A stretch of DNA of 64,000 nt from an uncultured Tessaracoccus sp. (lineage in GTDB: Bacteria; Actinomycetota; Actinomycetes; Propionibacteriales; Propionibacteriaceae), in NCBI RefSeq assembly GCF_947286155.1, contig NZ_CAMYPD010000007.1, positions 13,913-77,912 of the forward strand, read 5' to 3'. How positions within the stretch are numbered: the first letter of the stretch is position 1; the number at the start of each line of letters is the position of its first letter. A model generated the notes under the pieces. The model did not search any database. It saw nothing but the letters and a program-made list of their open reading frames with translations, and was not told where the DNA came from. The translations under genes and the position numbers were made by a program. Positions 1-10,538 of the stretch are shown piece by piece.

Positions 1-1395
1 GAGTTCCAAACGGCGGTGATCTTGGTGACTCACGACCTCGGTGTTGTCGCAAGTCGTGCTGATCGAGTCGCGGTGATGTATGCCGGGCGCATCGTCGAGG
101 TAGCCGAGACCGCGGAAATCTTCGACAACCCCCAGCACCAATACACGCGATCACTGATCGCTGCTCTCCCAGAACAGACGAAGGATTCCCGGGAAGAGCT
201 GTACACGATCCCCGGCATGCCACCCAATCTGCGGGACACGATCGTCGGATGTCCTTTCGCGCCGAGGTGCCCCCGGGCTGACGAGCGCTGTCGCACTGAA
301 ACTCCCCAGGTACAGCTCGTCGAAGACAGCGACGTGGGGTTCGAGAGACATCGTCACGCGTGCTTCCACCCAGCAGGCCCGCCGCTGGAGCGCCGCCACG
401 ATTTGCGCCCGGAACGGGACCTCACCGATAACGAAGTGGTGTGCTCCGTTCGGGATCTTCACAAAGACTATCCCGCGATGAGTAACGGCGTCGTACGTCG
501 GCGCATCGGATGGGTGCGAGCAGTCAGTGGCGTCAGCTTCGATGTGCATGCCGGTGAGACGCTGGGCATCGTCGGGGAATCAGGCTGTGGGAAATCGACA
601 TTGGGTCGCGTGATCTCGGCGCTGGAAGGGGCGACGTCGGGGTCCATCGTCGTCGGCGGTAAAGATATCGCGACGTTGTCGAAGAAGGAACGTAAACGTC
701 TGCACCGCGACGTGCAGATGATGTTTCAAGATTCGTATGCAGCAATGGATCCCAGAATGCGCGTGGATGAGATCCTCGCCGAACCGTTAGTCATTCAGAA
801 GGTGGGGGACAAACGCACCAGGGCGGCGACGACGGAAGATATGGTCGATCAGATCGGTCTTTCTGAGGAAGCACTGGCAAAGTACCCGCATGAGTTCTCT
901 GGTGGCCAGCTGCAGAGGGTGGGCTTAGCTCGGTCACTCGTACTGGAACCACGTCTCATCGTGTGTGACGAACCCGTCAGCGCGCTTGACGTCTCGGTGC
1001 AAGCGCAAGTGTTGAACCTCATGCGTCGCATCCAGCAGCAGCGGGACCTCACCTATGTGTTCATTTCGCATGACCTTTCCGTAGTGAGGTACATGTCTGA
1101 CCGGATTGCGGTGATGTACCTCGGAAAGATTGTGGAGATCGGCCCGGCAGAAGAGGTCGTTGAGCACGCTCGTCACCCATACACCCAAGCCTTGATCGAC
1201 GCCATTCCCGTGGCGGATCCCGCCCATCAGCCTGAGGAGAAGGTCCGACTCGAGGGCGAACCTGCGAACGCGATTGATCCACCCCCCGGGTGTCGCTTTA
1301 AAAATAGATGCCCGTTGGCGACAGATCTGTGTGACACGGAGCCCCCACTCGTAGGTGATGGTCATCAGGTCGCCTGCCATTTCCCCTTGGAGTGA
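1..1395 (+). CDS. Oligopeptide/dipeptide-type ABC transporter, tandem ATPase (5' end missing)
   Basis: The reading frame is open through the window edge, so the start lies upstream. The visible part is the end of one ATPase domain (a VTHDLGVVAS H-loop and an oligopeptide C-terminal domain with a CPFAPRCP cysteine motif) followed by a complete second ATPase domain: Walker A GESGCGKST, Q-loop MMFQDSYAAMDP, signature FSGGQLQRVGLA, Walker B LIVCDEP, H-loop FISHDLS, and a second cysteine-bearing tail (GCRFKNRCPL). This is the DppD-DppF fusion architecture that energises uptake of peptides or oligosaccharides through two permeases. A ROK kinase and a GH29 fucosidase follow immediately on the same strand, so a glycan fragment is a likelier substrate than a peptide; that is inference from context. 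Confidence 0.9.
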   Translation, partial: EFQTAVILVTHDLGVVASRADRVAVMYAGRIVEVAETAEIFDNPQHQYTRSLIAALPEQTKDSREELYTIPGMPPNLRDTIVGCPFAPRCPRADERCRTETPQVQLVEDSDVGFERHRHACFHPAGPPLERRHDLRPERDLTDNEVVCSVRDLHKDYPAMSNGVVRRRIGWVRAVSGVSFDVHAGETLGIVGESGCGKSTLGRVISALEGATSGSIVVGGKDIATLSKKERKRLHRDVQMMFQDSYAAMDPRMRVDEILAEPLVIQKVGDKRTRAATTEDMVDQIGLSEEALAKYPHEFSGGQLQRVGLARSLVLEPRLIVCDEPVSALDVSVQAQVLNLMRRIQQQRDLTYVFISHDLSVVRYMSDRIAVMYLGKIVEIGPAEEVVEHARHPYTQALIDAIPVADPAHQPEEKVRLEGEPANAIDPPPGCRFKNRCPLATDLCDTEPPLVGDGHQVACHFPLE

Positions 1396-1402
1396 TGGAG
1401 CG

Positions 1403-2353
1403 ATGTTCCACAACACAGATCTTGCGTCGGACGCTCCCATGATCGGCGTCGATATCGGGGGAACGACGATGAGCGTGGCGCAAGTAGGGCGAGATGGGCG
1501 CGTCGAGGACGTCGTCGAAACCCCCAGCCCTGCGCGAGCCCACGGTGAAGCGGTCGTCGCTGCACTCAGAGAGATCATTGGTGAGCGATGGCCGAACGCA
1601 TCTGGGTTGGGCATTGGCACGGCCGGCGTGGTTGACCCCGTGACGGGCACAATCTTGGCAGCGTCAGATTCGTTTCATGGCTGGCAGGGCTTTCCGCTGA
1701 GGAGGGCGCTGGAAGATGCATTAGGGATTCCGGTTCGAGTAGAAAACGACGTCAACGCGTTCCTGCTAGGTGAGCAACGCTTCGGCGCAGCAGCTGGTCG
1801 TCGTGACTGCCTTGGCGTCATGCTCGGCACTGGGGTGGGGGCTGCCGTCGTGCTGGATGGGCGCATCTGGCCTGGGCAACGGGGCGCAGCGGCCGAGCTA
1901 GGGCATATGCCCGTGATGGGCGATGAGCCTTGTAGCTGTGGCACACCGGGGCACCTCGAGTCGTTGGCGGCCGGACGTTCCATTGCCCGACGCTATCGGG
2001 TCACCGAAGGTATACGTGGCGAGTTCATCGGTGGAGCCGGTGCTGTCGCGGCGCTCGCCGAAGCAGGCGACGAGGATGCCCGTCGGGTGTTTCTTGAGGC
2101 GGGGGAAGCACTGGGCCTCGCCATGGTGCAGGCAGCGACGCTGTTCGACTTGGACACCGCCATCATCGGAGGTGGTGTGGCGCAATCGTGGGACCTCCTT
2201 GAACCAGGCATTCAGGCTATGTTGCACCGTTATCCCCTTATCTCTGGCGCCAAGCTTGAAGTCCGACAGGCCGTGCTCGGTGCCCATGCCGTGGTGGTGG
2301 GGGCAGCGACGCTCGGAATAGCTCAAACCTCCTATGAAAGGAATCATGCTTAA
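1403..2353 (+). CDS. ROK-family sugar kinase / glucokinase-like protein
   Basis: An N-terminal phosphate-binding motif (GVDIGGTTMS) is followed by the ROK nucleotide-binding motif LGTGVGAAVV, the ELGHMPV segment and the zinc cysteine cluster CSCGTPGHLES. Length (316 residues) fits cytosolic ROK kinases. No N-terminal winged helix is present, so this is a kinase and not a ROK repressor. ATG 1403 is chosen because it follows the previous stop by 7 bases with a GGAG upstream; an in-frame start at 1355 would overlap the ABC gene. The gene overlaps the start of the fucosidase, pointing to translational coupling. It probably phosphorylates a hexose or hexosamine released from the imported glycan. 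The exact substrate cannot be read from the sequence. Confidence 0.88.
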   Translation: MFHNTDLASDAPMIGVDIGGTTMSVAQVGRDGRVEDVVETPSPARAHGEAVVAALREIIGERWPNASGLGIGTAGVVDPVTGTILAASDSFHGWQGFPLRRALEDALGIPVRVENDVNAFLLGEQRFGAAAGRRDCLGVMLGTGVGAAVVLDGRIWPGQRGAAAELGHMPVMGDEPCSCGTPGHLESLAAGRSIARRYRVTEGIRGEFIGGAGAVAALAEAGDEDARRVFLEAGEALGLAMVQAATLFDLDTAIIGGGVAQSWDLLEPGIQAMLHRYPLISGAKLEVRQAVLGAHAVVVGAATLGIAQTSYERNHA

Positions 2354-3647
2354 TTTTGACGAACGCACGGGCCCTAGTTTTGGTGAGCCCGCTTCGAGCT
2401 ATCCCGAATCTGGGGCGCCTCGCTGGTGGATGGATGCCAAACTTGGTTTCTTTATCCATCTAGGTATTTTTTCGGTGCCCGCATGGGCGTTGACAGGCGA
2501 CGCCGCCACACCAGTCGAAGATGAATATAAATACCACCGCTATGCGGAATGGTACGGAAATACAGTTCGTATCGAAGGGTCGCCTACAAGAAAGTGGCAT
2601 GATGAGAGCTACGGCATCGGTACCTCGTATGAGGATCTTGCCGACCATTGGGATGCGAGTGCATTCGATGCAACTGCGCTGGTCGACAGTCTGGTAGACG
2701 CGGGCGCGCAGTACATTGTGCCAACGACGAAACATCATGACGGGTTTTGCTTGTGGGGAACTGCTACAACGCCGTTCAACTCCGTCGTGAGGGGCCCAAG
2801 GCGAGACTTCATCCAGGAACTTCACGACGCAACCAGGGCCGCAGGGGCTCGATTTGGCGTCTATTTCTCGGGCGCACTCGATTGGCATGTCAGTGATTTT
2901 CCTCCGATCCAATCTGACCGTGAGCTCTTCCTCTTTCGGCGTAATGACGAATCGTTTGCACGCTATGCGACGACACAGCTTGAGGAGCTCATCGCACGCT
3001 TCGATCCTGATATTTTGTGGAACGATATCGAATGGCCCGACGCCGGTAAGAAAGACGACAACTTCGGGCTTTCAGCGGTATTCTCCCGCTATCTACAAAG
3101 AGTTCCAGCCGGTGCCATCAATGATCGCTGGGGTATTCCTTATCGTGGATTCTCAACTCGGGAGTACCGTCGGATTGATGCCTTGCTTGATTACCCATGG
3201 GAGGCGACGCGCGGGCTTGGACGTTCATTTGGATACAACCGGAACGAAACAGACACGGACTCCATGTCAGGTGGGGACCTCGTACAGCTTCTCGTCGATG
3301 TCGTCGCGAAGAATGGGAACCTGCTCATCAACGTGGGCCCACGCCCCGACGGAAGCATCCCCGACGTGCAAGCTGAGGCGATGAACGTCATGGGGGACTG
3401 GCTACGAGTCAATGGCGAAGCCGTCTACGGCACCAGGCCGTGGCGTGAGGGAGTGTTCGGGCAGCAGCGGATCGTCGAGAAAGACAGCGTGGCATACGTG
3501 CATGTTCTGGAAGGGGATCGACTTGATCTACCAAGCGATCTCCAAGGAAGGCCAATCCAGTGGCTTGGGGCTGATCGCTCAGGAATCGAAGTACCGGCCC
3601 AGTTGCGCAATGCTCCGGTAGCTGTAGCTCGTGTGCAACTGCATTGA
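2346..3647 (+). CDS. GH29 alpha-L-fucosidase
   Basis: The N-terminus carries the GH29 signature KLGFFIHLG, then TTKHHDGFCLW and the nucleophile region DPDILWNDIEWP, where the Asp of WND is the expected catalytic nucleophile; NGNLLINVGPRPDG is the usual family C-terminal motif. The protein lacks a signal peptide, so it should act in the cytoplasm on imported fucosides. ATG 2346 is preferred because AAAGGA lies just upstream; ATG 2334 is in frame but would contain that ribosome-binding site. The gene overlaps the end of the ROK kinase gene by 8 bases. With the upstream ABC ATPase it forms an uptake, hydrolysis and phosphorylation set. GH29 also contains alpha-1,3/4-fucosidases, so linkage preference is not determined. 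Confidence 0.88.
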   Translation: MLNFDERTGPSFGEPASSYPESGAPRWWMDAKLGFFIHLGIFSVPAWALTGDAATPVEDEYKYHRYAEWYGNTVRIEGSPTRKWHDESYGIGTSYEDLADHWDASAFDATALVDSLVDAGAQYIVPTTKHHDGFCLWGTATTPFNSVVRGPRRDFIQELHDATRAAGARFGVYFSGALDWHVSDFPPIQSDRELFLFRRNDESFARYATTQLEELIARFDPDILWNDIEWPDAGKKDDNFGLSAVFSRYLQRVPAGAINDRWGIPYRGFSTREYRRIDALLDYPWEATRGLGRSFGYNRNETDTDSMSGGDLVQLLVDVVAKNGNLLINVGPRPDGSIPDVQAEAMNVMGDWLRVNGEAVYGTRPWREGVFGQQRIVEKDSVAYVHVLEGDRLDLPSDLQGRPIQWLGADRSGIEVPAQLRNAPVAVARVQLH

Positions 3648-3657
3648 GTTGCGCTTC

Positions 3658-3705
3658 TAATCGTTGGGGGGCCCGAACCGATCGGTTCGGGCCCCCCAAC
3701 GATTA
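3658..3705. terminator. Bidirectional terminator, 48-bp perfect palindrome
   Basis: A perfect 48-bp inverted repeat centred on GATC lies between the convergent fucosidase and citrate synthase genes. The stem contains GGGGGGCCCGAACC and is flanked by TAATCG and CGATTA. Its position, 11 bases after one stop and 9 bases from the other, fits a terminator serving both strands. Confidence 0.85.
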
Positions 3706-3713
3706 CGTCAGAC

Positions 3714-4997
<1,284 letters not shown>

Positions 4998-5167
4998 CTG
5001 TCATTCCCTTCTTGGAGTTCAGCAGCATCGATGGCGCCGTCTGGGGCTTCGTTCGCACCGATACTAGCGCCACTGGGGGCTTCCAGAAAGGCGTTGGTTG
5101 AAGGCTGCCCCACCATGGCGCGCGGAATTCCTCCGACTGCACCCAATGTTCATCTGGACGGGTTAGC

Positions 5168-6538
5168 GTGTTGCGGGTGCCGGAAGTTTTGACAAATGCC
5201 GAGATGGTTCCAGGGGAAGCCCTACGCTCCACGAAAGCTAGCAAAGCCAAAGTGGTGTCGTGGGCGTTGTGGGATTGGGCGACGCAGCCCTTCGCGACGG
5301 TGATTACCACCTTCGTGTTTGGTGTCTACATCACGAGCTCCGCGTTCGGTGCCGACACCGACAAACTCTCCATCGACTACGGCTGGGCGATGGCCGCCGT
5401 CGGCGTGCTCATCGCGCTGCTCGCACCGGTGCTGGGCCAAGGATCCGACCGTTCCGGCCACCGCATGCGCAACCTCCTCATCACGACGGTGCTCCTCGCG
5501 GTGATCTCGGCGTCACTGTGGTTCGTCGCTCCGTCGCCGGAGTATTTCTGGCTCGGCGTGGCGCTGCTGGGGGTGGGCAACATCGTCGCAGAAATCGCGA
5601 ACGTCAACTACTACTCGGCCATCGATCAAGTCTCGACGCCCGAGAACGTGGGGCGCGTCTCGGGGCTTGGCTGGGGCATGGGGTACTTGGGTGGCATCAC
5701 CATCATGGTGCTCATCGTCGCCACCTTGCCGGTGACCAAACCCGACGGGATCCGCACCGCCATGCTGCTGTGCGGCCTGTGGACCGTGGTGTTTTCGATT
5801 CCGATCTTCGTCATGCTGAAAGACCGCAAACCAGCCACGCCGCAGGAGCGCGTCGGTGTGGTAGGTGCGTATGTGGAGCTGGGCCGGTCGATCAAGCGGC
5901 TGTGGCACAGTTCACGCGCGACGCTGTACTTCCTCGTGGCATCCGCGGTGTTCCGCGACGGCTTGGCTGGCGTGTTCACGTTCGGCGCCATTCTCGCCCA
6001 AGGCACGTTCCAGTTCGAGTTCACCGAGGTGCTGATCTTCGGCGTGGCCGCCAACCTCGTCGCGGGGCTCTCGACGCTGCTGTTCGGCATGCTCGACGAC
6101 AAGCTCGGGCCGAAGGCCGTCATCACGTTCTCACTGGTGTCGATGGTGGTGCTGGGGCTGCTGGTGTTCTTCCTGCACGCGCAAGGGAAGATCGTGTTCT
6201 GGGTGTGCGGGTTGCTGCTGACGCTGTTCGTCGGGCCGGCGCAGTCGGCGTCGCGCTCCTACCTCGCGAGGCTCGCGCCCGAGGGGCAGACCGGTGAGAT
6301 TTTCGGCTTGTATGCGACGACGGGTCGCGCCGTGAGCTTCCTGTCGTCGACGGCGTGGGCGGTGTCCATTTCGCTCGCCGTCATGCTGAGCGGCGGCAAT
6401 GAGGAATCGGCGCAGTACGCGGGCATATTGGGCATCGTCGTCGTGCTGGGGCTGGGCCTCGTCGCGCTCATCCCGATCAAGGATCCGAAGCACGCCCGCG
6501 AGCGTGTGCTGCACGACGAAGCACCTGCCACGCAGTGA
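5168..6538 (+). CDS. MFS transporter of the UMF1 / Atg22-like family
   Basis: The segment VVSWALWDWATQPFATVITTFVFGVYI near the N-terminus matches the hallmark of UMF1-family MFS proteins (SWALYDWANSAF-like). About twelve hydrophobic segments follow, with a central loop near LKDRKPATPQERVG. The family acts as plasma-membrane exporters of amino acids or related metabolites, but substrates are poorly defined. The start is uncertain: GTG 5168 gives 456 residues, while ATG 5204 begins just before the family motif and may be better. It diverges from gltA. The 3' end is followed by a 157-base intergenic region holding the promoter of the secreted phosphoesterase. Confidence 0.85.
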   Translation: MLRVPEVLTNAEMVPGEALRSTKASKAKVVSWALWDWATQPFATVITTFVFGVYITSSAFGADTDKLSIDYGWAMAAVGVLIALLAPVLGQGSDRSGHRMRNLLITTVLLAVISASLWFVAPSPEYFWLGVALLGVGNIVAEIANVNYYSAIDQVSTPENVGRVSGLGWGMGYLGGITIMVLIVATLPVTKPDGIRTAMLLCGLWTVVFSIPIFVMLKDRKPATPQERVGVVGAYVELGRSIKRLWHSSRATLYFLVASAVFRDGLAGVFTFGAILAQGTFQFEFTEVLIFGVAANLVAGLSTLLFGMLDDKLGPKAVITFSLVSMVVLGLLVFFLHAQGKIVFWVCGLLLTLFVGPAQSASRSYLARLAPEGQTGEIFGLYATTGRAVSFLSSTAWAVSISLAVMLSGGNEESAQYAGILGIVVVLGLGLVALIPIKDPKHARERVLHDEAPATQ

Positions 6539-6594
6539 CGACTCGGGGTGAACGAACTCGTCCCAGTATTCGTTTGGCAAGACAAAAGAACACT

Positions 6595-6616
6595 TGGTGA
6601 ACAGTGAGCGAACTGT
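6595..6616 (+). promoter_or_regulatory. Possible PHO-box-like direct repeat
   Basis: Two adjacent 11-base units (TGGTGAACAGT and GAGCGAACTGT) share 7 of 11 positions, and a third GGTGAACGA lies at 6547. Direct 11-base repeats with a GTTCACC core on the opposite strand are the arrangement of PhoP boxes in actinomycetes. The site lies about 80 bases upstream of a secreted phosphoesterase gene, where phosphate control would make sense. The match is loose. Confidence 0.3.
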
Positions 6617-6695
6617 CACTTCTGAGCTAGCGAGTGACCTGAGCTGCTGGTTAATTCGAGGCCGGCTGTTGTCGTTTATCCTCGGAAGGAAGTTC

Positions 6696-9600
6696 ATGGC
6701 CACCTCCAGAATGCTCAGCGCACTGACCGCTGTGGCACTCACAGCTTCGACGCTGTTGCTCTCGCCCACGCCGGCGAATGCAGCCTCTGAACCCACCCTC
6801 ACGCCGAAGGACGGAGCCACCGTTTCCGGCAGTGTCCCCGTCGAGTCATTCCCCACGACGCGGGGTGACAAGGTGACGTCGATCACCGTCGATGGCGAGA
6901 AGCTCGACGCGAAGGCTGACGCCGGCTCGTCGAAGCTGCGCTTCAGCGTGGGTGATAACTCCATCGAGGGCCGCTTCGGCAGCTACTTCACGATCAACGG
7001 CAAGAAGGCTCAACGCATCGATCTCTCGGACCCCGTGTACGTGAGCTCCACCTACGACGTTGAGGTGCCGAACGCGTGGCTGAAGAAGGGCGAGAACACC
7101 GTGCATCTGCAGGTGGGCGCCCTCAACGAGAGCTGCGGCTTGAACTATGACGACTTCGAGATTTTCGATATGGAGCTCATCACCGGCGGCCCGTCGGAGC
7201 CGGCTAAGAGCAACAAGATCAGCTACAACATGGGCGATGGCCTGTGTAACCCCAACTCCACCTCGCTGAAGGAACTCGACGTCGCCTTCATCCTGGGCGA
7301 CGACCCCAACGCCACCGTCGGTTTGAACACTGAGCTGGACACCACCACACTCGCAGATGGCGAGCACACGCTACTCGCCAAGACCGCCCAGGGTGGTCAG
7401 ACCGAGCACACCATCATCGTGAACAACGGTGAGCCCGGCACGCCCGACCTGAACGTCAAGGATGGCGATATCGCTCACGGGCAGACGATCTTGTATGACG
7501 TCGCCCGCGAGGGGAGCGAACCCGTCGCCCGGTACGAGCTGGACGGCAAGCCCGTCGATGCCATCGAGACGATGGGCGAGGGGACGTCGAAGTTCAAGTT
7601 CCACATTGGCAAGAACTCGAGCGAAGCCCGCTACGGGAACGCGCTGTACTTCAACGACATCCGCTACCCGCTGACCGACCGCAACTATGCCGATGAAGAC
7701 GTCGCGATCGAGATTCCGAACGCGTACCTGAAGCCCGGCCGCAACAAGATCACGATGGTCACCGGCACGATTCAAAGCGGTTGTGGCACGAATCACGACG
7801 ACTTCGACCTGACCAAGATTGGTCTGGAGTTCCCCAAGGGCAGCGTCACCCCCGTCGATATCAAGGACAAGTACGCCATGGGCGACGGTAACTGCGACGT
7901 GAACTCTAAGAAGCTGCGCGAGGCCACCTTCGAGTTTGATCTCGAATCTTCGACGACCGGCCTCGCCCTGTCGCTCGACACTGCAAAGTACCCCGACGGT
8001 GCGCACACCGTCTCAGCCGTGACGACTGGTGGCAAGCGCATCACCCGCACAGTGATGTTCAACAACATCGGCCCGCAGCTCGTGAGCAGCACGCCGGCTG
8101 GGGGCTCGGAGCTCACCAAGGCCACCGAGCTCACCATCGAGCTGGAAGACGTTGTGGGCGTTGACGAGTCCGCGACGCAGATCACTCTCGACGGAACCCC
8201 CGTCAAGGTGGGCGACAAGATTGGCGCCGGCTTCAAGGAAGGTGAGCACACCCTCGTCGTGAAGGCGAAAGACAAGCTCGGTATCGAGTCCGAGTCGACG
8301 GTGACCTTCACCAGCGCAGCGATCCCTGGTGGCCATGTGTCCACCAAGGCTGCCGACGACGGCAAGCCCAAGAAGCAGCTGTCCGCCACCGTGCACGACG
8401 AGGGCGACGCTGAGTACGAGACCACCTTCCACCTGGCCAAGGCCAACCAGCCTTCCGCTGGGTTTGAGGGCACGAGCGTGGAGATTCCGACGGAGCTGAA
8501 CCCGAAGTCGGAGGGCAAGGTGAACCTCGCCGATGTGGCGAACACCGACGACAAGTCTGACCGCAGCCCGGCTGCGAAGAACACCAGCTGGCAGCGTTTC
8601 GACGTGAAGGTCGGCGAGTTTACTGAGGGCTCCCTCGTGCAGTGGGTGGGCGACGTCGACCCGCAGCGCACTGCAACCCTCCTGGTGTGGAACCACAAGA
8701 CGAACGCCTGGGATGAGCTCGCCGCACAGCGCGGCAACGTGAATCGTCAGACGGCGCTGCGTGGCTCCGTGCGCGCAGACCACGTGAAGGCGGGCGTCGT
8801 GAACGCGATGGTGGCTGCCACGGATCCGTTTGCCGACGACATGAACAAGAGCGTCGACCGCAAGTTCCAGGATCGGGATAGCTACGACTTCTCCATCGCG
8901 CACTTCACCGACACGCAGTACCTCTCGGAAGGTGCGGCTGGTGACTACCGCGACGACAACAAGGATCTGCACCCGGAGGCCGAGCGCAAGCTTTGGCGTG
9001 ACGCGTACGAAGACACCATCAAGTGGATCATCGACAACGCCGACGAGCGCAAGATCGCCTACGCGGCACACACGGGTGACATCATCGAGAACAACATCAC
9101 GAAGCACACCGACCAGAACATGCTGGACCAGGTGCAGCGCGAATTCGAGATTGCATCCGAGATTCAGAAGCGACTCGACGACAGCGGCATCCCGAACGGC
9201 GTGCTGGCAGGTAACCACGACAACCGCATGGGCACTGACGGCGCGCAGTACAACGAGCACTTCGGCCCGAAGCGATACGAGGAAGCCAGCAAGCAGTGGC
9301 GCGAGGACGCCCAGTACGGCGGGCCTTGGAAGGAAGGCGACAACCAGAACCACTACGACCTGTTCAGCGCAGGCGGCCTGGACTTCGTCGCAGTGCACCT
9401 CTCCTACGGTGTGGATCAGGAAGAAATCGACTGGGCGAACGAGATCTTCCGCCAGTTCCCCAACCGCAACGGGCTGCTGTTCAGCCACGCGTACCTGACC
9501 ACGTCGAAGGATGTCGACGGGCGTGATGCGCCCTACTCGAACGCCCAGGGGCGCGAGCAGGCTCGTAAGATCGTCGACGCCAACCCCAACGTCGTGATGA

Positions 9601-10364
9601 CGCTCAGCGGACATCACCACGGCGTCGGTTTGAACGTGCGCAACGACGCTGGCGAGGTGGGCAACCACGTCGTCGAAATGCTGGCTGACTACCAGTTCTA
9701 CGAGGTTCCTGTGACGCATGAGAAGCTCGCTGACCTGCGTGGCAACTACAAGGACGATCAGACGCTCCGCTTCGGGGCCGCGTTCTTCCGTCTCCTGCAG
9801 TTCGACGTGAAGCGCGGTGAGCTCGTCATCAACGCCTACTCGCCGTTCTTCGACGAGTTTGGTGCTGAGCAGTACGACAAGGAGAAGCGCTACGACGGTC
9901 GCTCCGATGAGTTGCGGGTTCCGCTGCAGCTCAGCAGCCGCACCACGTCGCTGGCTACGGACACCTTCCAGGTGATTACGCCGACCGAGCACGAGCTGGG
10001 CAAGGCTAAGGCGACGACAAACAAGGCTGCGACGCTCGACGTCGACTTCAGCGACGCCAAGCTCGGCCTGCCGCAGGAAGACGGGGTGCCCGTCGCGTGG
10101 ATCGCTGTGGCGCGCAATGCCTCGGGTGGCACCGTCGCTTCGGCCTTCGACGTGACCTTCGTCAACCTGGCGCCTGCTCGCGAACAGCCGGACGAGCCGG
10201 GACCGGGTGAGCCGGGGCCTGGTGAGGACGACTCCGACGACGGGATCTCGGATCCGGGAGCTCCCAAGCCGGCGCAGCCCGGCGACTCGGATGACCAGGG
10301 ATCTGACAAGCCTGTTCGCCCGACGCCTGGCCTGCCGAAGACCGGTTACGTGCTGACGGCCTGA
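6696..10364 (+). CDS. Large secreted calcineurin-like metallophosphoesterase with terminal LPKTG
   Basis: ATG 6696 has GGAAGGA 6 bases upstream and starts a clear signal peptide (MATSRMLSALTAVALTAS, cleavage after PANA). An in-frame GTG at 6594 would place this signal internally and is rejected. Residues about 60-230 and 245-405 form two homologous domains, each with a CG..(Y/H)DDF motif and a GDG(L/N)C motif. The catalytic domain spans about 730-1010: HFTDTQ, HTGDIIENN, GNHDNRM near 838, FSHAYL and SGHHHG near 972, i.e. a complete two-metal phosphoesterase site. A Pro/Asp/Gly-rich spacer leads to LPKTG at 1213-1217, but only five residues follow, so the usual hydrophobic anchor and basic tail are missing. 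Substrate unknown; a surface phosphodiesterase or phosphatase is likely. Confidence 0.9.
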   Translation: MATSRMLSALTAVALTASTLLLSPTPANAASEPTLTPKDGATVSGSVPVESFPTTRGDKVTSITVDGEKLDAKADAGSSKLRFSVGDNSIEGRFGSYFTINGKKAQRIDLSDPVYVSSTYDVEVPNAWLKKGENTVHLQVGALNESCGLNYDDFEIFDMELITGGPSEPAKSNKISYNMGDGLCNPNSTSLKELDVAFILGDDPNATVGLNTELDTTTLADGEHTLLAKTAQGGQTEHTIIVNNGEPGTPDLNVKDGDIAHGQTILYDVAREGSEPVARYELDGKPVDAIETMGEGTSKFKFHIGKNSSEARYGNALYFNDIRYPLTDRNYADEDVAIEIPNAYLKPGRNKITMVTGTIQSGCGTNHDDFDLTKIGLEFPKGSVTPVDIKDKYAMGDGNCDVNSKKLREATFEFDLESSTTGLALSLDTAKYPDGAHTVSAVTTGGKRITRTVMFNNIGPQLVSSTPAGGSELTKATELTIELEDVVGVDESATQITLDGTPVKVGDKIGAGFKEGEHTLVVKAKDKLGIESESTVTFTSAAIPGGHVSTKAADDGKPKKQLSATVHDEGDAEYETTFHLAKANQPSAGFEGTSVEIPTELNPKSEGKVNLADVANTDDKSDRSPAAKNTSWQRFDVKVGEFTEGSLVQWVGDVDPQRTATLLVWNHKTNAWDELAAQRGNVNRQTALRGSVRADHVKAGVVNAMVAATDPFADDMNKSVDRKFQDRDSYDFSIAHFTDTQYLSEGAAGDYRDDNKDLHPEAERKLWRDAYEDTIKWIIDNADERKIAYAAHTGDIIENNITKHTDQNMLDQVQREFEIASEIQKRLDDSGIPNGVLAGNHDNRMGTDGAQYNEHFGPKRYEEASKQWREDAQYGGPWKEGDNQNHYDLFSAGGLDFVAVHLSYGVDQEEIDWANEIFRQFPNRNGLLFSHAYLTTSKDVDGRDAPYSNAQGREQARKIVDANPNVVMTLSGHHHGVGLNVRNDAGEVGNHVVEMLADYQFYEVPVTHEKLADLRGNYKDDQTLRFGAAFFRLLQFDVKRGELVINAYSPFFDEFGAEQYDKEKRYDGRSDELRVPLQLSSRTTSLATDTFQVITPTEHELGKAKATTNKAATLDVDFSDAKLGLPQEDGVPVAWIAVARNASGGTVASAFDVTFVNLAPAREQPDEPGPGEPGPGEDDSDDGISDPGAPKPAQPGDSDDQGSDKPVRPTPGLPKTGYVLTA

Positions 10365-10380
10365 CCACCTCGTCGACGCT

Positions 10381-10414
10381 GAGCCCGGCCCTTCCTACGC
10401 GGAGGGCCGGGCTC
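10381..10414 (+). terminator. Rho-independent-type terminator after the phosphoesterase
   Basis: A 12-bp perfect stem (GAGCCCGGCCCT with AGGGCCGGGCTC) and a 10-base loop start 16 bases after the stop codon and are followed by the T-rich CGTCGTTGTTCTT. Confidence 0.85.
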
Positions 10415-10460
10415 CGTCGTTGTTCTTGACGCTCTACACCGCGGCAATGTGGATTGGAGC

Positions 10461-10512
10461 ATTAAGGAATGCTGGAACCCACGGTGTTGGGTGGGTTCCA
10501 GCATTCCTTAAT
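10461..10512. terminator. Long perfect hairpin between convergent genes
   Basis: A 21-bp perfect stem beginning ATTAAGGAATGCTGGAACCC encloses a 10-base loop. It sits 26 bases from the end of the minus-strand lipoprotein gene and acts plausibly as its terminator; TTCCTTAATT flanks the 3' side. A degenerate copy of part of this hairpin occurs near 17190-17210. Confidence 0.7.
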
Positions 10513-10538
10513 TGCTTCCGCTGCCGGGGGTAGTACAA

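Noticed and set aside
8013..9992. 659-codon open frame on the minus strand inside the phosphoesterase gene
   Set aside because: It is the complementary reading of a strongly supported gene with catalytic motifs; its Val/Leu/Arg-rich product has no domain. Long antisense frames are common in GC-rich DNA.
10526..10538. GTAGTACAACTAG as a fifth operator copy
   Set aside because: It has a mismatch in the palindrome and lies at the 3' end of a lipoprotein gene, not at a promoter.
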